64,000 nt of DNA from Chitinophagaceae bacterium (GTDB lineage Bacteria; Bacteroidota; Bacteroidia; Chitinophagales; Chitinophagaceae): the NCBI GenBank assembly GCA_017307755.1, contig JAFKGQ010000006.1, positions 1 to 64,000 on the forward strand. The letters run 5' to 3'. Both the position numbers and the translations under genes were made by a program. Shown piece by piece: positions 26,887 through 36,616 of this stretch. Within the stretch, counting starts at the first letter, position 1. Each line of letters starts with the position of its first letter. The notes beneath the pieces are model-generated. The model ran no database searches. It was given only the letters and a program-made list of their open reading frames with translations, and had not been told where the DNA came from.

Positions 26887-28425
26887 ATGAACAAGATCAC
26901 TGCCACACTCTTAGTCCTTTTTCCCTTCCTCTCTTTTGCCCAGCCCCGTCCCCGTGCCAACCTCCTGCGAGGACCTTACCTGCAGGTGGCTACCCCCAAT
27001 AGCATCGTCATCCGCTGGAGGACCGACGTCCTGGTAAGAGGCGTCGTCCATTACGGCGCTACCCAGGGACAACTGGATAAGACAGCCCAGGATTCTCTCC
27101 TCGTCTCTGAACATAAAATAAAGCTGGAGGGTCTGCAGCCTGGGACAAAATATTATTATTCCATCGGCGCCTGGAAAGATACCCTCCAGATAGGACCCGA
27201 CAATTACTTTTCAACCCTGCCCGCCCCCGGTACGGAAGGTTCCTATCGCATCGGTGTCGTAGGGGACTGCGGAAATAATTCTGTCAATCAGCGAAATGTC
27301 CGGGATCAATTGGTCCGCTATCTGGGAGATCATTATATGGACGCCTGGGTCCTGCTGGGCGATAATTCTTACAGCACCGGCAGAGACGCCGAATTTCAAT
27401 CCAATTTTTTCAATATCTATAAGGACGATCTGCTTCCAAAATATCCCTTATTTCCATCTCCCGGCAACCATGACTATTATGACGGCGACGCCGAGAGGGA
27501 TGAAGTACAGAAAACCCACCAGGTCGCCTACTACCAGAATTTCTCCATGCCGGTGGAGGGCGAGGCCGGGGGCGCCGCTTCACATAACCCTGCCTTTTAT
27601 TCCTTCGACCTGGGCAATATCCACTTCCTTTCCCTGGATGCGTATGGCATCGAAGAAGGCCAATATCGCATCTATGACACCCTTGGGCCCCAGGTACAAT
27701 GGATAAAAAAAGACCTGGAGGCTAACCATAATAAAGGCTGGATCATCGCCTATTGGCACCACCCCCCCTATACGATGGGATCGCACAACTCCGATAAGGA
27801 AATGGAACTGGTGCACATCCGTGAAAATTTCATACGTATCCTGGAGCGTTATGGCGTAGACCTCGTCCTTTGCGGCCATAGCCATGATTACGAACGATCC
27901 AGGTTGATGAAAGGACATTTCGGCATGGAAGCCTCCTTCGACTCCACTCAACACCTGGTCAGCACCTCTTCAGGCCGCTATGACGGTACGCCCAATTCCT
28001 GCCCTTATATCAAGGAAGAAGACGCCCAGGGAACTGTCTACCTTGTCAGCGGCTCGGCAGGTCAGTTGGGTGGTAAGCAAACTTCCTTCCCCCATGAAGC
28101 CCTACCCTACTCCGACGCAACACATGGCGGCGCAGGCATGCTGGAAATACAGGGCTCTCGTCTTGACTGGAAATGGATCTGCGCCGACGGTGAGATCCGC
28201 GACCAATTCACCATGATGAAGCACAAGTCCGGAAGGAGGCCCCTCACCGTTAAAAAAGGCGACACACTCACACTCACCGCCTCCTTCGTCGGCAGCTACC
28301 AATGGAGCGCCGGCAAAGCGACGACAAGGAGCATCACCGTCAGACCCGGATCATCCAGGACCTACACAGTAAAAGACAAATTCAATTGTATACAGGACAT
28401 CTTCGAAGTGAAGGTTATCAAATAA
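26887..28425 (+). CDS. Purple acid phosphatase-like metallophosphoesterase
   Basis: A 512-residue exported protein (signal ending LSFAQ). Residues about 25-110 form the N-terminal fibronectin-like domain of purple acid phosphatases (RGPYLQVATPNSIVIRWRTD). The catalytic domain has the full metal-binding series: VVGDCGNN, LLGDNSYSTG, PGNHDYY, AYWHHPPYT and CGHSHDYERS. A beta-rich C-terminal module (SRTYTVKDKFNC) may be for surface display or sorting. Expected activity is hydrolysis of phosphomonoesters outside the cytoplasm. The stop is one base from that of the convergent serine hydrolase. Confidence 0.9.
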   Translation: MNKITATLLVLFPFLSFAQPRPRANLLRGPYLQVATPNSIVIRWRTDVLVRGVVHYGATQGQLDKTAQDSLLVSEHKIKLEGLQPGTKYYYSIGAWKDTLQIGPDNYFSTLPAPGTEGSYRIGVVGDCGNNSVNQRNVRDQLVRYLGDHYMDAWVLLGDNSYSTGRDAEFQSNFFNIYKDDLLPKYPLFPSPGNHDYYDGDAERDEVQKTHQVAYYQNFSMPVEGEAGGAASHNPAFYSFDLGNIHFLSLDAYGIEEGQYRIYDTLGPQVQWIKKDLEANHNKGWIIAYWHHPPYTMGSHNSDKEMELVHIRENFIRILERYGVDLVLCGHSHDYERSRLMKGHFGMEASFDSTQHLVSTSSGRYDGTPNSCPYIKEEDAQGTVYLVSGSAGQLGGKQTSFPHEALPYSDATHGGAGMLEIQGSRLDWKWICADGEIRDQFTMMKHKSGRRPLTVKKGDTLTLTASFVGSYQWSAGKATTRSITVRPGSSRTYTVKDKFNCIQDIFEVKVIK

Positions 28426-28426
28426 C

Positions 28427-29713
28427 TTATCGAAGACTCTGGTAGATCAATTGCTCTACCTTGATGGCAAGATCGCCATGGCTGTTGGGGTTCTGCTGGG
28501 TCATGATCTCGCAGACCAGCCCTGCCTTCGGGTCCGCCCAATACGTGGTGCCGAAAAACCCACCCCAGGAAAAAGAGCCTTCATTCCTGGGGCCCCTTGC
28601 GCCAGACCGTTCGCTGGTGATGCCAAACCCCAGCCCAAAGTTATCGATCCCGTTATAAAGGAATGGCAGTTGACCACTGGTCATCATTTCCACGGTACGG
28701 GGAGAAAGGATCTGTTTGCCATTCCAGCGGCCGTGATTAAGCATCATTTGCAGGAATATCGCATAGTCATAGGCTGTAGCCGTAAGGCCCGCGCCACCGG
28801 AAAAATAATGCTTTGCTTTTATAGGGTATTCCGGATCTATACCCGTCTTTTCCTTTGTCCAGCGAATGACATGATGAAGACTATCCTCTGTATATACAGT
28901 CGTCAGTCTGCCCGCCTTGGACATGGGAACATTAAAATAAGTATCCTTCATGCCCAGGGGACCAAAGAGCCGCTGTGACAGAAAATCTTCCAGGTTATGA
29001 CCGCTGATGACCTCCACCAGACAACCCAGCACATCCGTACTAAGACTATAAGTCCATTTCTCGCCAGGCTGGCTTCCCAGAGGCAATCCGGCCAGCGTCT
29101 TTACACGCTCCAACAGATTGGCATCGATTAGCCCTAATCCCGCGGGGATACCCGCCTTGGCATATATAGCCTTCAGCCTGTCAGTGCCGATCATGGTATA
29201 ATCAAGACCCGAAGTATGCGTCAGCAGGTCGCGGAACGTGATCTCCCGCTTAGCGGGCACCGTGGTATAAGTAGTGTCGTCCGCGTGATAACTATCCAGC
29301 ACTTGCGGATGTCTGAACTCGGGGATAAAGTCGGAGATAGGCTCATCCAGGTACAACTTTCCCTCTTCATAAAGAAGCATGATCGCAGTGCTCACCACCG
29401 CCTTGGTCTGGGAGGCAAGACGAAAAAGATTGTCCGGGCGCATCGGCTTACCGCTTTCTACATCCGCATATCCATAACCCTTATGATGGATCACCTGCCC
29501 GTTCTTTATCACCAGGACGACCCCACCATGTATCCATCCCTTGTCCACATACGTATTTACAAGGGTATCAATGCGGGCAAGCCGGCCATAATCGACGTCC
29601 TTTCGCGGGGGTGCGATCGTTACAATAGATTGGGAAAAAAGTATCCCGGACTGGCAGCATACGGTCATGACCAGCAGCAATAGCCGGCATTTATTGTGTA
29701 TCTTCAGGCGCAT
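28427..29713 (-). CDS. Serine hydrolase, class C beta-lactamase/esterase family
   Basis: A 428-residue exported protein (signal LLLLVMTVCCQSGILFSQS). The penicillin-binding fold is shown by SxxK as SQTK in LFRLASQTKAVVS, by YSLSTDVLG (Tyr-Ser box) and by a Gly-rich third motif in SFSWGGFFGTTYW. EstB-type beta-lactamase-related esterases and D-aminopeptidases share this pattern; true beta-lactamase activity should not be assumed. Its start is only 11 bp from the start of the divergent patatin gene. Confidence 0.85.
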   Translation of the reverse strand: MRLKIHNKCRLLLLVMTVCCQSGILFSQSIVTIAPPRKDVDYGRLARIDTLVNTYVDKGWIHGGVVLVIKNGQVIHHKGYGYADVESGKPMRPDNLFRLASQTKAVVSTAIMLLYEEGKLYLDEPISDFIPEFRHPQVLDSYHADDTTYTTVPAKREITFRDLLTHTSGLDYTMIGTDRLKAIYAKAGIPAGLGLIDANLLERVKTLAGLPLGSQPGEKWTYSLSTDVLGCLVEVISGHNLEDFLSQRLFGPLGMKDTYFNVPMSKAGRLTTVYTEDSLHHVIRWTKEKTGIDPEYPIKAKHYFSGGAGLTATAYDYAIFLQMMLNHGRWNGKQILSPRTVEMMTSGQLPFLYNGIDNFGLGFGITSERSGARGPRNEGSFSWGGFFGTTYWADPKAGLVCEIMTQQNPNSHGDLAIKVEQLIYQSLR

Positions 29714-29724
29714 AAACTCCTCCT

Positions 29725-32631
29725 ATGCCCGTTAAATTAAGTAATTTTTATTACTATATCTATCATCATTTTTCCGTACTGTTCTGGCCTGTCCTGGCCG
29801 CCACTTTTATCGTCGCCTTCCTCCAGTTGAAGGATCAGACCTATCTGCGGAATGATCTCGCCCCAAAAGGGATCGTTTCACTCGAGTTGGGCCACACCCG
29901 CGCAGTCGACAGCGCCATCATTGCATCCTGGAAACAAGACACCGTCAATCGCCTGGCGGCAGATCCCTGCCGGGAAAAACCTCCTGTTATCAACAGGCTC
30001 CACAGGGCTCACACCGACGTGTACATGGATTTTATTTTTATACTCCTCTATACGACGTTGGGGGTGATCATCATCACGGCCCTCCAGACACGCATCGGAA
30101 AAGCAGCCCGCCCCATCAGCAATATCCTCCTGGCCCTCATGATCCTGGCCGGCATTTGTGATGTCATCGAAGATCTGGGTATGCTGACCTGGCTCGACGA
30201 CGCTGTCAACCCCATCCCTGCCGGTGTCATACGCGCCATGGCCCTGACAAAATTCAGCATCCTGGGCTTTATACTTTTCATCTATCTTCCTTATACCCTT
30301 ATCATGAAGGATGGAGGATTACAATGGCTCTCAGCCTACATCCGCACCAAAACGCTGCAGCTCTTCCGTTACAGGGTCATCATCCTCGGCGTGCTGATCT
30401 TTTCGCTGCCCATCTGGGTCATGGACCAGGGACAGGACCTCCTTGTAAACAGCAATTCCAGCGACACCGGCATACTGCTCTTCGTAGGCATCGTATTGAT
30501 GACAGCCTTCCTCAACTGGTGGCTGGCTAAACTGTTCTTCGAAAAAGAATATAAAGGACCGGTATGCCGCATGACAGAACCCATAATCCCCGACTCCGCA
30601 CAGGAAGCTTCGGAAAAAAAAGTCTCCCGATATCTGGGCGTGATCACCATTCTTATCCCCGCAACAGCTATTTTGAATGCGCTGCAGGTATTGCGGATAC
30701 CCTTTCCCCTGGACATCTTTCCGCCAACAATATGGCTGGCAGCCATCCTCGGCATATTCTTCGTGCTCATCCGGTTTGACATTGCTGCCGGCATCTATCG
30801 GCAATTAACGACCCGTCTGGGCAAGACCGCAGCACAGATCGTCACCATCTCCACCTGTATACTACTGGGCCTCGTCCTGCCCTGCCTCATCAGATATCTT
30901 TTCCTCGGCCGGCAAAGCAATGCCCCCGGCTCATTATTCTGGCTCTTCTTTCATCTCCTGCTCCTGGCAACGGCATTTTGGATCTTTGTCAGCACACGCA
31001 GCTATGTTTTTTCAGCAGACAGTTGGTGGTGTAGAAAGATAGGATGGCCGATCATACTGTGCAGCGGAGCCCTGGCCGTACTTTTCACACTTTTCAATAT
31101 CTTCCCCCTGACAGTCCTGAAATTAAACATCAACTATCTCACGCTCCCTGTCCTGCTGTCCGGCATCATTTTTTATATCCTCCTCGCCACGCTGCTGATA
31201 AGGGTTAGCCTCTGGTTAAAGATCAACCTCGTACTGTTCATCGTCGTCACTGATCTGATCCTGGCCATCAGTGTCCCCAATGACTATCACTCTGTACGGC
31301 TAAAACCTCAGCCCCAACCCTCTCCCTCCCTCTCTTTAAACGATTATTTTCATAGCTGGCTCCTCCATCGCAAGGATGAGATACTCAACGCTCCTGGCGA
31401 ATACCCCATATTTCTCGTCAATACCTATGGCGGTGGTATCAAAGCAGCGGCCTTTACAAATATGACCCTTTCTTATCTGGACAGCACCCTGATACAAAAT
31501 AGCAAAAACCATAAAAGCTTTGAACATTACGTCTTTTCCATCAGCGGCGCTTCGGGCGGCACCGTCGGCGCAGCCGTACAATGCGCCTACAGGGCCCGGT
31601 ACCTGGACAGCCCCGGAGCTTACAGCCTCGATCATTTCCGGACATTTTATGGACATGATTTTCTCACGCCCGTTTTAGGCAATATGCTCGGCAGGGACAT
31701 CTGGGCCTCCGCGGCAGGTTATCCCCTATGGAGAGACAGGTCCGCGATACAGGAAGGACTCTGGGAAGGATTTGGACATAGCTCGCTGGACATCAGTCTC
31801 GACCAGGATTTCAACGCCATCTGGCAAGACACCTCCGCCACCTGCCGTGCCGGTTTCGAAGTCCCCCTGCTCTTCTCCAATACACTGAATGTAGACGATG
31901 GATTAAAAGGGATCATGGCGCCCGTGGGGCTCTCACATACAGACTTCCCGGGAACTATCTTCATACAGGAAAGGATCGCTGCACTGAATACACAACGAAA
32001 AAAGGAAAAAGATCCCCCCATGTGTATGACGTTGATGACCGGCGCCTTCCTTAGCGCCCGTTTCCCCTTCATCAGCCCCAGCGGAAAAATAGGTCCCGGC
32101 TATCATTTTATGGATGGAGGAGCCAAGGACAATTCCGGGGCATCAACCTCCGAAGCCATCTTCATCAGCCTGGCCCGGCAAGGATGCCGCAGGTCCGATA
32201 AGGACACTTTGTTCACGACATTAATGAAAAAGGTTCGCTTTTATTTTGTATCCATCACCAATAGCCCTTACTATAACCCCGACACCCGCCAGATGGTGTC
32301 CAATCGCTTTGAACCCATCAGCCCTTTGGTAGGTATCATCAACAGCGGTATCAACGGCAATGCCCAGGCAGCCGACAATACCCTTCAGGTCCGTTATAAT
32401 TCAGATTCCACACAGTTCCCCGGTATCAGATCAGACTATTCCGCCGTATGGATAACGGCCACCTGTGTCAAAGACGGGAAAGGGAGATTTTACTCACCCG
32501 TCCTGCCCCTGGGCTGGCAGATCTCGGCCCCTTCCCTCGAAAGGATGCGGAATACGTTTGAACAGGATATGATACAGTCTTATAATAAGGAAGGGCTGAG
32601 AAAGATACTAAAGATTATGAACGCTTTTTGA
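29725..32631 (+). CDS. Integral-membrane patatin-like phospholipase
   Basis: A 968-residue protein. The first about 540 residues hold many hydrophobic segments (roughly ten), beginning FSVLFWPVLAATFIVAFLQL. The C-terminal third is patatin-like: oxyanion loop NTYGGGIKAAAF, nucleophile elbow ISGASGG with Ser610, and the catalytic Asp in FMDGGAKDNSG (Asp797). Patatins are Ser/Asp lipid acyl hydrolases. A catalytic domain fused behind a large polytopic membrane region is not the usual soluble form. The active site is intact, so lipid turnover at the membrane is likely. Divergent from the serine hydrolase with an 11-bp start-to-start gap. Confidence 0.82.
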   Translation: MPVKLSNFYYYIYHHFSVLFWPVLAATFIVAFLQLKDQTYLRNDLAPKGIVSLELGHTRAVDSAIIASWKQDTVNRLAADPCREKPPVINRLHRAHTDVYMDFIFILLYTTLGVIIITALQTRIGKAARPISNILLALMILAGICDVIEDLGMLTWLDDAVNPIPAGVIRAMALTKFSILGFILFIYLPYTLIMKDGGLQWLSAYIRTKTLQLFRYRVIILGVLIFSLPIWVMDQGQDLLVNSNSSDTGILLFVGIVLMTAFLNWWLAKLFFEKEYKGPVCRMTEPIIPDSAQEASEKKVSRYLGVITILIPATAILNALQVLRIPFPLDIFPPTIWLAAILGIFFVLIRFDIAAGIYRQLTTRLGKTAAQIVTISTCILLGLVLPCLIRYLFLGRQSNAPGSLFWLFFHLLLLATAFWIFVSTRSYVFSADSWWCRKIGWPIILCSGALAVLFTLFNIFPLTVLKLNINYLTLPVLLSGIIFYILLATLLIRVSLWLKINLVLFIVVTDLILAISVPNDYHSVRLKPQPQPSPSLSLNDYFHSWLLHRKDEILNAPGEYPIFLVNTYGGGIKAAAFTNMTLSYLDSTLIQNSKNHKSFEHYVFSISGASGGTVGAAVQCAYRARYLDSPGAYSLDHFRTFYGHDFLTPVLGNMLGRDIWASAAGYPLWRDRSAIQEGLWEGFGHSSLDISLDQDFNAIWQDTSATCRAGFEVPLLFSNTLNVDDGLKGIMAPVGLSHTDFPGTIFIQERIAALNTQRKKEKDPPMCMTLMTGAFLSARFPFISPSGKIGPGYHFMDGGAKDNSGASTSEAIFISLARQGCRRSDKDTLFTTLMKKVRFYFVSITNSPYYNPDTRQMVSNRFEPISPLVGIINSGINGNAQAADNTLQVRYNSDSTQFPGIRSDYSAVWITATCVKDGKGRFYSPVLPLGWQISAPSLERMRNTFEQDMIQSYNKEGLRKILKIMNAF

Positions 32632-32650
32632 TATGTCACTTTTTATAACT

Positions 32651-33304
32651 CTATTCATACATATTCTCGTCCATTAGTAAAATCTTATGGGTAATAGCTG
32701 GTAAATTGATTCGAAACCAATCGGGGAGCTCCATATATGAAACGAATAAAATAGGCTCTCCCTCAATAAGAATAGCCAGCACTTGATGCTCTGTTTCTGA
32801 GGTATCAATAATTTGCGCCTTATGGAACATTCCATAATGAAGGTTGAGTTTCTCCAGGTTACCGTAAAAATTGTCGGATACAGTACGGGGATCTACATAG
32901 TGTCCTCCTTCTTGCACCCTGTCGACAACACGTAATTCAGATAGACCGGTATCGCGAAGGCCCAAAAAAATTAGATGTATAGAATAACCTGCAGCCCGAA
33001 ACCTGCGGGGAATATCCCAAGTTGCCTCATTCGTGAAATGTCCCTCGTAAGCAAAATCCGTTTTCGTCGCCAATGCTGTTTCAACTTTATTATCAAAAGC
33101 TTCTTCCACAAAAGCCAGTGCTAACTTTCCACACTCTTTGTGAGATTTAATCCCAGATCGCCAGAACTCCTTTCTCTTTTCTACAAACAATTTGTCACCG
33201 TCAAAAATGGGCCCCTGCTGACGGATATGAGAAGGCAAATAAGTCGGGCCGATACTGGACTTCCCGGCTCCATTGGATCCTGTTATAATATGTAATTCCG
33301 GCAT
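32651..33304 (-). CDS. Zeta-toxin-like P-loop kinase
   Basis: A 217-residue protein with a Walker A motif GSNGAGKSS at residues 9-17, then IFDGDKLFVEKRKEFW and the long-helix pattern ATKTDFAYEGHFTN typical of zeta-toxin-family kinases, where the second region binds the sugar-nucleotide substrate. Zeta toxins phosphorylate UDP-N-acetylglucosamine or similar and block cell-wall synthesis. It is shorter than classical zeta toxins. It follows a small upstream gene by 2 bp, an order (partner, then kinase) common in toxin-antitoxin pairs. Many chromosomal homologues have no proven toxicity. Confidence 0.8.
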   Translation of the reverse strand: MPELHIITGSNGAGKSSIGPTYLPSHIRQQGPIFDGDKLFVEKRKEFWRSGIKSHKECGKLALAFVEEAFDNKVETALATKTDFAYEGHFTNEATWDIPRRFRAAGYSIHLIFLGLRDTGLSELRVVDRVQEGGHYVDPRTVSDNFYGNLEKLNLHYGMFHKAQIIDTSETEHQVLAILIEGEPILFVSYMELPDWFRINLPAITHKILLMDENMYE

Positions 33305-33306
33305 GA

Positions 33307-33564
33307 CTACAAACGGGGAAAGCCATACTTTTTACGAAGGGAATGCTCTTCAACAGAAGAAAGTGTTCGTATAACAGTGAACTCTTTAGCGGCATTTTTC
33401 AGAAAGACCAACTGGATCTTGCCATCCGGATACTCTAAGTAGCATTGATTAGTTTCCAAATCCTTGGAATTGATCATGAACGGACGACCATTTGCAAGCT
33501 TTTGCAAACGGAGCTTTTGCACCGCCTCATTACCCATTTTTTCGATGGTTTGCAGAGCTGTCAT
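33307..33564 (-). CDS. Small protein, candidate antitoxin for the zeta-like kinase
   Basis: An 85-residue protein ending 2 bp before the zeta-like kinase start on the same strand. The N-terminus is helical and basic (EKMGNEAVQKLRLQKLANGRP); the middle is beta-like (CYLEYPDGKIQLVFLK). It has no recognised domain and does not look like the epsilon antitoxin. Pairing and size suggest an antitoxin or regulator; function is inferred from position. Confidence 0.6.
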   Translation of the reverse strand: MTALQTIEKMGNEAVQKLRLQKLANGRPFMINSKDLETNQCYLEYPDGKIQLVFLKNAAKEFTVIRTLSSVEEHSLRKKYGFPRL

Positions 33565-33594
33565 ACCATATAAAGATAAGACAAAAAGGGCATT

Positions 33595-36561
33595 TTACCA
33601 ATCCTCCCCCACTATAGCCACCGGCCCCAGCAACCCCGAAGCCAACAACGGCGAATCCTTTGTATAATGCCTGAAAGTAGTGAACGTACGTCGTCCGCTC
33701 GTCCTCGGTAACCCCTTCAATAGCCACTCCGGCCACTTCCCGTCCTTTATACCGTCATCGGGTAACCGCTCATCCCCGATCAGCCGGTTAGGCCATCTGT
33801 TTGCAACAGTAATATCCAGCTGGTTACCCCGCGTCTTGACAACATCCGTAATATCCACCCGCCAGGGCGCCGTCCACACGACCCCCAGGTCCTTCCCATT
33901 CAGCCGAACCCGCGCCATATCCTTCACCGCCCCCAGATCGAGATACAACCGCTGACCTTTACGCACCCCCGCAAGATCAAACGTCTTCTTATAATGCGCC
34001 TCACCGGAATAATACCGGATACCATCCACCTTGCTGTACGTCCAGTCATACAACGAGTCAAACCTTACACGCGCCGGTCCGCCCCAGGCCGTATCAAACG
34101 ACACCGACCAGGCCCCCTTCAACACCGATATCACCTGACGCGCAGGAAAATTCTTCCCACGCCCTGCCACATCCCCCTTCCTGAACACGACAAAAAAACT
34201 TTGATAAGGCTGGAATTCCATCGGCACGGTCATACGCCCATTCTTGACAGAAAACTCTGGCAAAGACCTCGACACGGCCGTCACCGGGTCCCACAGCTCG
34301 GGCACACCGTCATGCCCCCTAAAAGACACTTCGGTCCTCACCACACTGTCCCACTTATTGGCAACAAAATAAATATCCCAATCCTGTTCCGTTCGATGTG
34401 TATAACGCAAAGGGCCATTCGACGAGAAATCCTCTACTATACCCATGGAATGCAGCACCTCCGCGGTCGCCTCATACGCAGGATATAACTCACCCGCCGT
34501 CACAGGGAGTGTCATTGCCTTCCATCCTCCCGCGACCATCGCCCGTACCTGCTCGTCACATCCCGGGTATCCCGACAGACCGGGGCTCCGCACAGGCGGC
34601 GCGCCGATCACTTTCGCGCCGTCCTTCATCAAAGCAACGATCTTCTTCAGCAACGCAGGCGTCATGGTAGCCGATGCCGGTAACACCAGCACGCTGTACG
34701 TCGCTCCGCCGGGAAAAACGATCTTTCCATCCCTCACCGACGCTTTATACAGCTGCCCCGGCGCGCATCCATCAAAATTAAAACCTCTCCGGTCCGGTAA
34801 CACCTCATCCCCGTCCATGGCCGAAGCCGGCGCACGGAACACATGGGGCGCTCCCTCCAGGGTCAGGTATAGGATGTCGGCCACCGTCCGGCCCTGCTGC
34901 AGGATATATTGACATCTTGTGAGGTACCGGTGGTATCCGTCAGCCATGGACCACCAGCTCTGAGCCCTGTTCCAATGTACGCCATAAGGTCCCATTGTCA
35001 CACCCGGACGGTATTTATCATCCAGGGATTGATGTTGAAAAGTATGGATCACCAGCCGGTTGATCCCTGTAGCAAAGGCCCAGTCGCCCTGGTTCTTCAT
35101 CGACCCGGGAAATTGTTTCCAGCCTTCATTGTCGTCGGCCGTAAATGCTTCAGCAGGCACAAGGGACGAGCCATTCACATGTGCGATCGAGGTCGCCTCT
35201 ATACAGCTGAAGGAAGAGTTGAACCCAAACCCTTTACTCCAGAATTCACACATGGGTATATCCGCCACAGCACCCAGTTCCAGGTCCGCCGCAGGGTTCA
35301 TATCATAGGGCTCGATGGACAATGCCAGCCCATGCCGGTGACTATACTTCTTCACCTGTCCGGCATGATATGCCAGCACCATCTCCTGGCAGGTCTGCCG
35401 GAGATCCCAGAGAAATCGCTCGCTGACGGTAACGCTCTCCACGATATTACCCATATACACAGGATAAAAAGGCAGCGGATCATATCCCCGTCTCTTTATA
35501 AACTCCTCCCGGAAATGCGGAGTCCAGTTTTGGGCGCCCATCTCCCAGCTGTCTATATGCAGCCGTTTGAACCCGCCGGCCATCTGCATATCTGGCTCGC
35601 CCGTTTTCTCCAATAATTCGCCCACATATTTATCCAGGTGCGCTTCCAGCGACACCGTATCCATCTTGTCCACCTCGAATCCTAATCCGGGCACGGGCGC
35701 AGGACGCGTCACGGCCCCATTGTTCCGGCTCACAAACCGCAGAATGGTCCAATCCCCCGGCGGCGGGGCCCAATTCAATGTACCGTCAGGAGCAAGTTTA
35801 CCGGTGACATCGATCACTTGATCCTTGGGAATGATCGCACTGGCCGGCGCCTCATCATACTCCGTCACGGCAGGAAAATAAGGCCTGACGCCTTGCTGGG
35901 AAGTATACGGCGCCCGGTAAAACAAAGCCTTCTCATCGATGTCTTTTATCTTTACGCTGGTATCACGGGTGGGAAATGCCAGCACCGCCACGTCTTCATA
36001 AAAATCATCCCACTCCTTTCTTAACGTAGGGGTCAACGTGCCATAGCCAAAGAATGGTTTCTTCGGAGCAGGTACAGGCAGCACGATCTTCTTCCCACCC
36101 AAATCTCCACTGCTCCCTGCCACAACACGAACCTTGCTGGCAACAAGATGCTGCATGGACTGAGCCGGCTTTATCCAGGGTCCGCCGCTGCCGGCCCAAC
36201 CCGGCCCCGTACCCAGCGTGATCTCTATCCCAAGCCGCTCACCCTCCCTGACGGCATGTTTGAACAGCTCCTTCCATTCGTCACTAAGAAAATCCACCGG
36301 CCCCCGGGGTACGCCTACATTGACCTCCAGGAATACTACATTACCGATGCCAACCCTTTTCATCGATTCCAGGTCGGCCGTCATAGCGGCCTTGGTACGG
36401 TTGCCATCCATAAAGTACCAGTAAACGCCCGGACGCGCCGCGGCAGGCGGGTGTAAAAATCCGGTCCGGATACTATCAATACCAACAGGTTTTACGATGG
36501 ATTGCGCTTGCAGACAGGAGATGCCCGCAGCCATGACAAGCATAAGGGAGAAGACTTTCAT
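33595..36561 (-). CDS. GH106-like glycoside hydrolase (second copy in window)
   Basis: A 988-residue secreted enzyme (signal LMLVMAAGISCLQAQ). N-terminal pattern: GVYWYFMDGNRTKAAMTADL, NVVFLEVNVGVPRGPVDF and GIEITLGTGPGWAGSGGPW, typical of the Glyco_hydro_106 group. The middle contains HIDSWEMGAQNWTPHFREEF and MCEFWSKGFGFNSSFSC. The C-terminus has a galactose-binding-like sandwich (YLDLGAVKDMARVRLNGKDL). It is only distantly similar to the GH106-like enzyme at 11,057-14,125, so probably a different subfamily. Substrate, probably a rhamnose-containing glycan, is inferred from the family. Confidence 0.8.
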   Translation of the reverse strand: MKVFSLMLVMAAGISCLQAQSIVKPVGIDSIRTGFLHPPAAARPGVYWYFMDGNRTKAAMTADLESMKRVGIGNVVFLEVNVGVPRGPVDFLSDEWKELFKHAVREGERLGIEITLGTGPGWAGSGGPWIKPAQSMQHLVASKVRVVAGSSGDLGGKKIVLPVPAPKKPFFGYGTLTPTLRKEWDDFYEDVAVLAFPTRDTSVKIKDIDEKALFYRAPYTSQQGVRPYFPAVTEYDEAPASAIIPKDQVIDVTGKLAPDGTLNWAPPPGDWTILRFVSRNNGAVTRPAPVPGLGFEVDKMDTVSLEAHLDKYVGELLEKTGEPDMQMAGGFKRLHIDSWEMGAQNWTPHFREEFIKRRGYDPLPFYPVYMGNIVESVTVSERFLWDLRQTCQEMVLAYHAGQVKKYSHRHGLALSIEPYDMNPAADLELGAVADIPMCEFWSKGFGFNSSFSCIEATSIAHVNGSSLVPAEAFTADDNEGWKQFPGSMKNQGDWAFATGINRLVIHTFQHQSLDDKYRPGVTMGPYGVHWNRAQSWWSMADGYHRYLTRCQYILQQGRTVADILYLTLEGAPHVFRAPASAMDGDEVLPDRRGFNFDGCAPGQLYKASVRDGKIVFPGGATYSVLVLPASATMTPALLKKIVALMKDGAKVIGAPPVRSPGLSGYPGCDEQVRAMVAGGWKAMTLPVTAGELYPAYEATAEVLHSMGIVEDFSSNGPLRYTHRTEQDWDIYFVANKWDSVVRTEVSFRGHDGVPELWDPVTAVSRSLPEFSVKNGRMTVPMEFQPYQSFFVVFRKGDVAGRGKNFPARQVISVLKGAWSVSFDTAWGGPARVRFDSLYDWTYSKVDGIRYYSGEAHYKKTFDLAGVRKGQRLYLDLGAVKDMARVRLNGKDLGVVWTAPWRVDITDVVKTRGNQLDITVANRWPNRLIGDERLPDDGIKDGKWPEWLLKGLPRTSGRRTFTTFRHYTKDSPLLASGLLGPVAIVGEDW

Positions 36562-36616
36562 GGGAGGAAATTACCCATAAACATCCGATCCGGCATCCTG
36601 TAGCGTCCTGAACAGG

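Noticed and set aside
28427..29713. Antibiotic-resistance beta-lactamase
   Set aside because: The motif set fits the wide esterase/peptidase branch; nothing indicates lactam hydrolysis.
34909..35616. Plus-strand ORF of 235 codons in the second GH106-like gene
   Set aside because: Antisense to a well-supported enzyme; its sequence has no recognisable fold.
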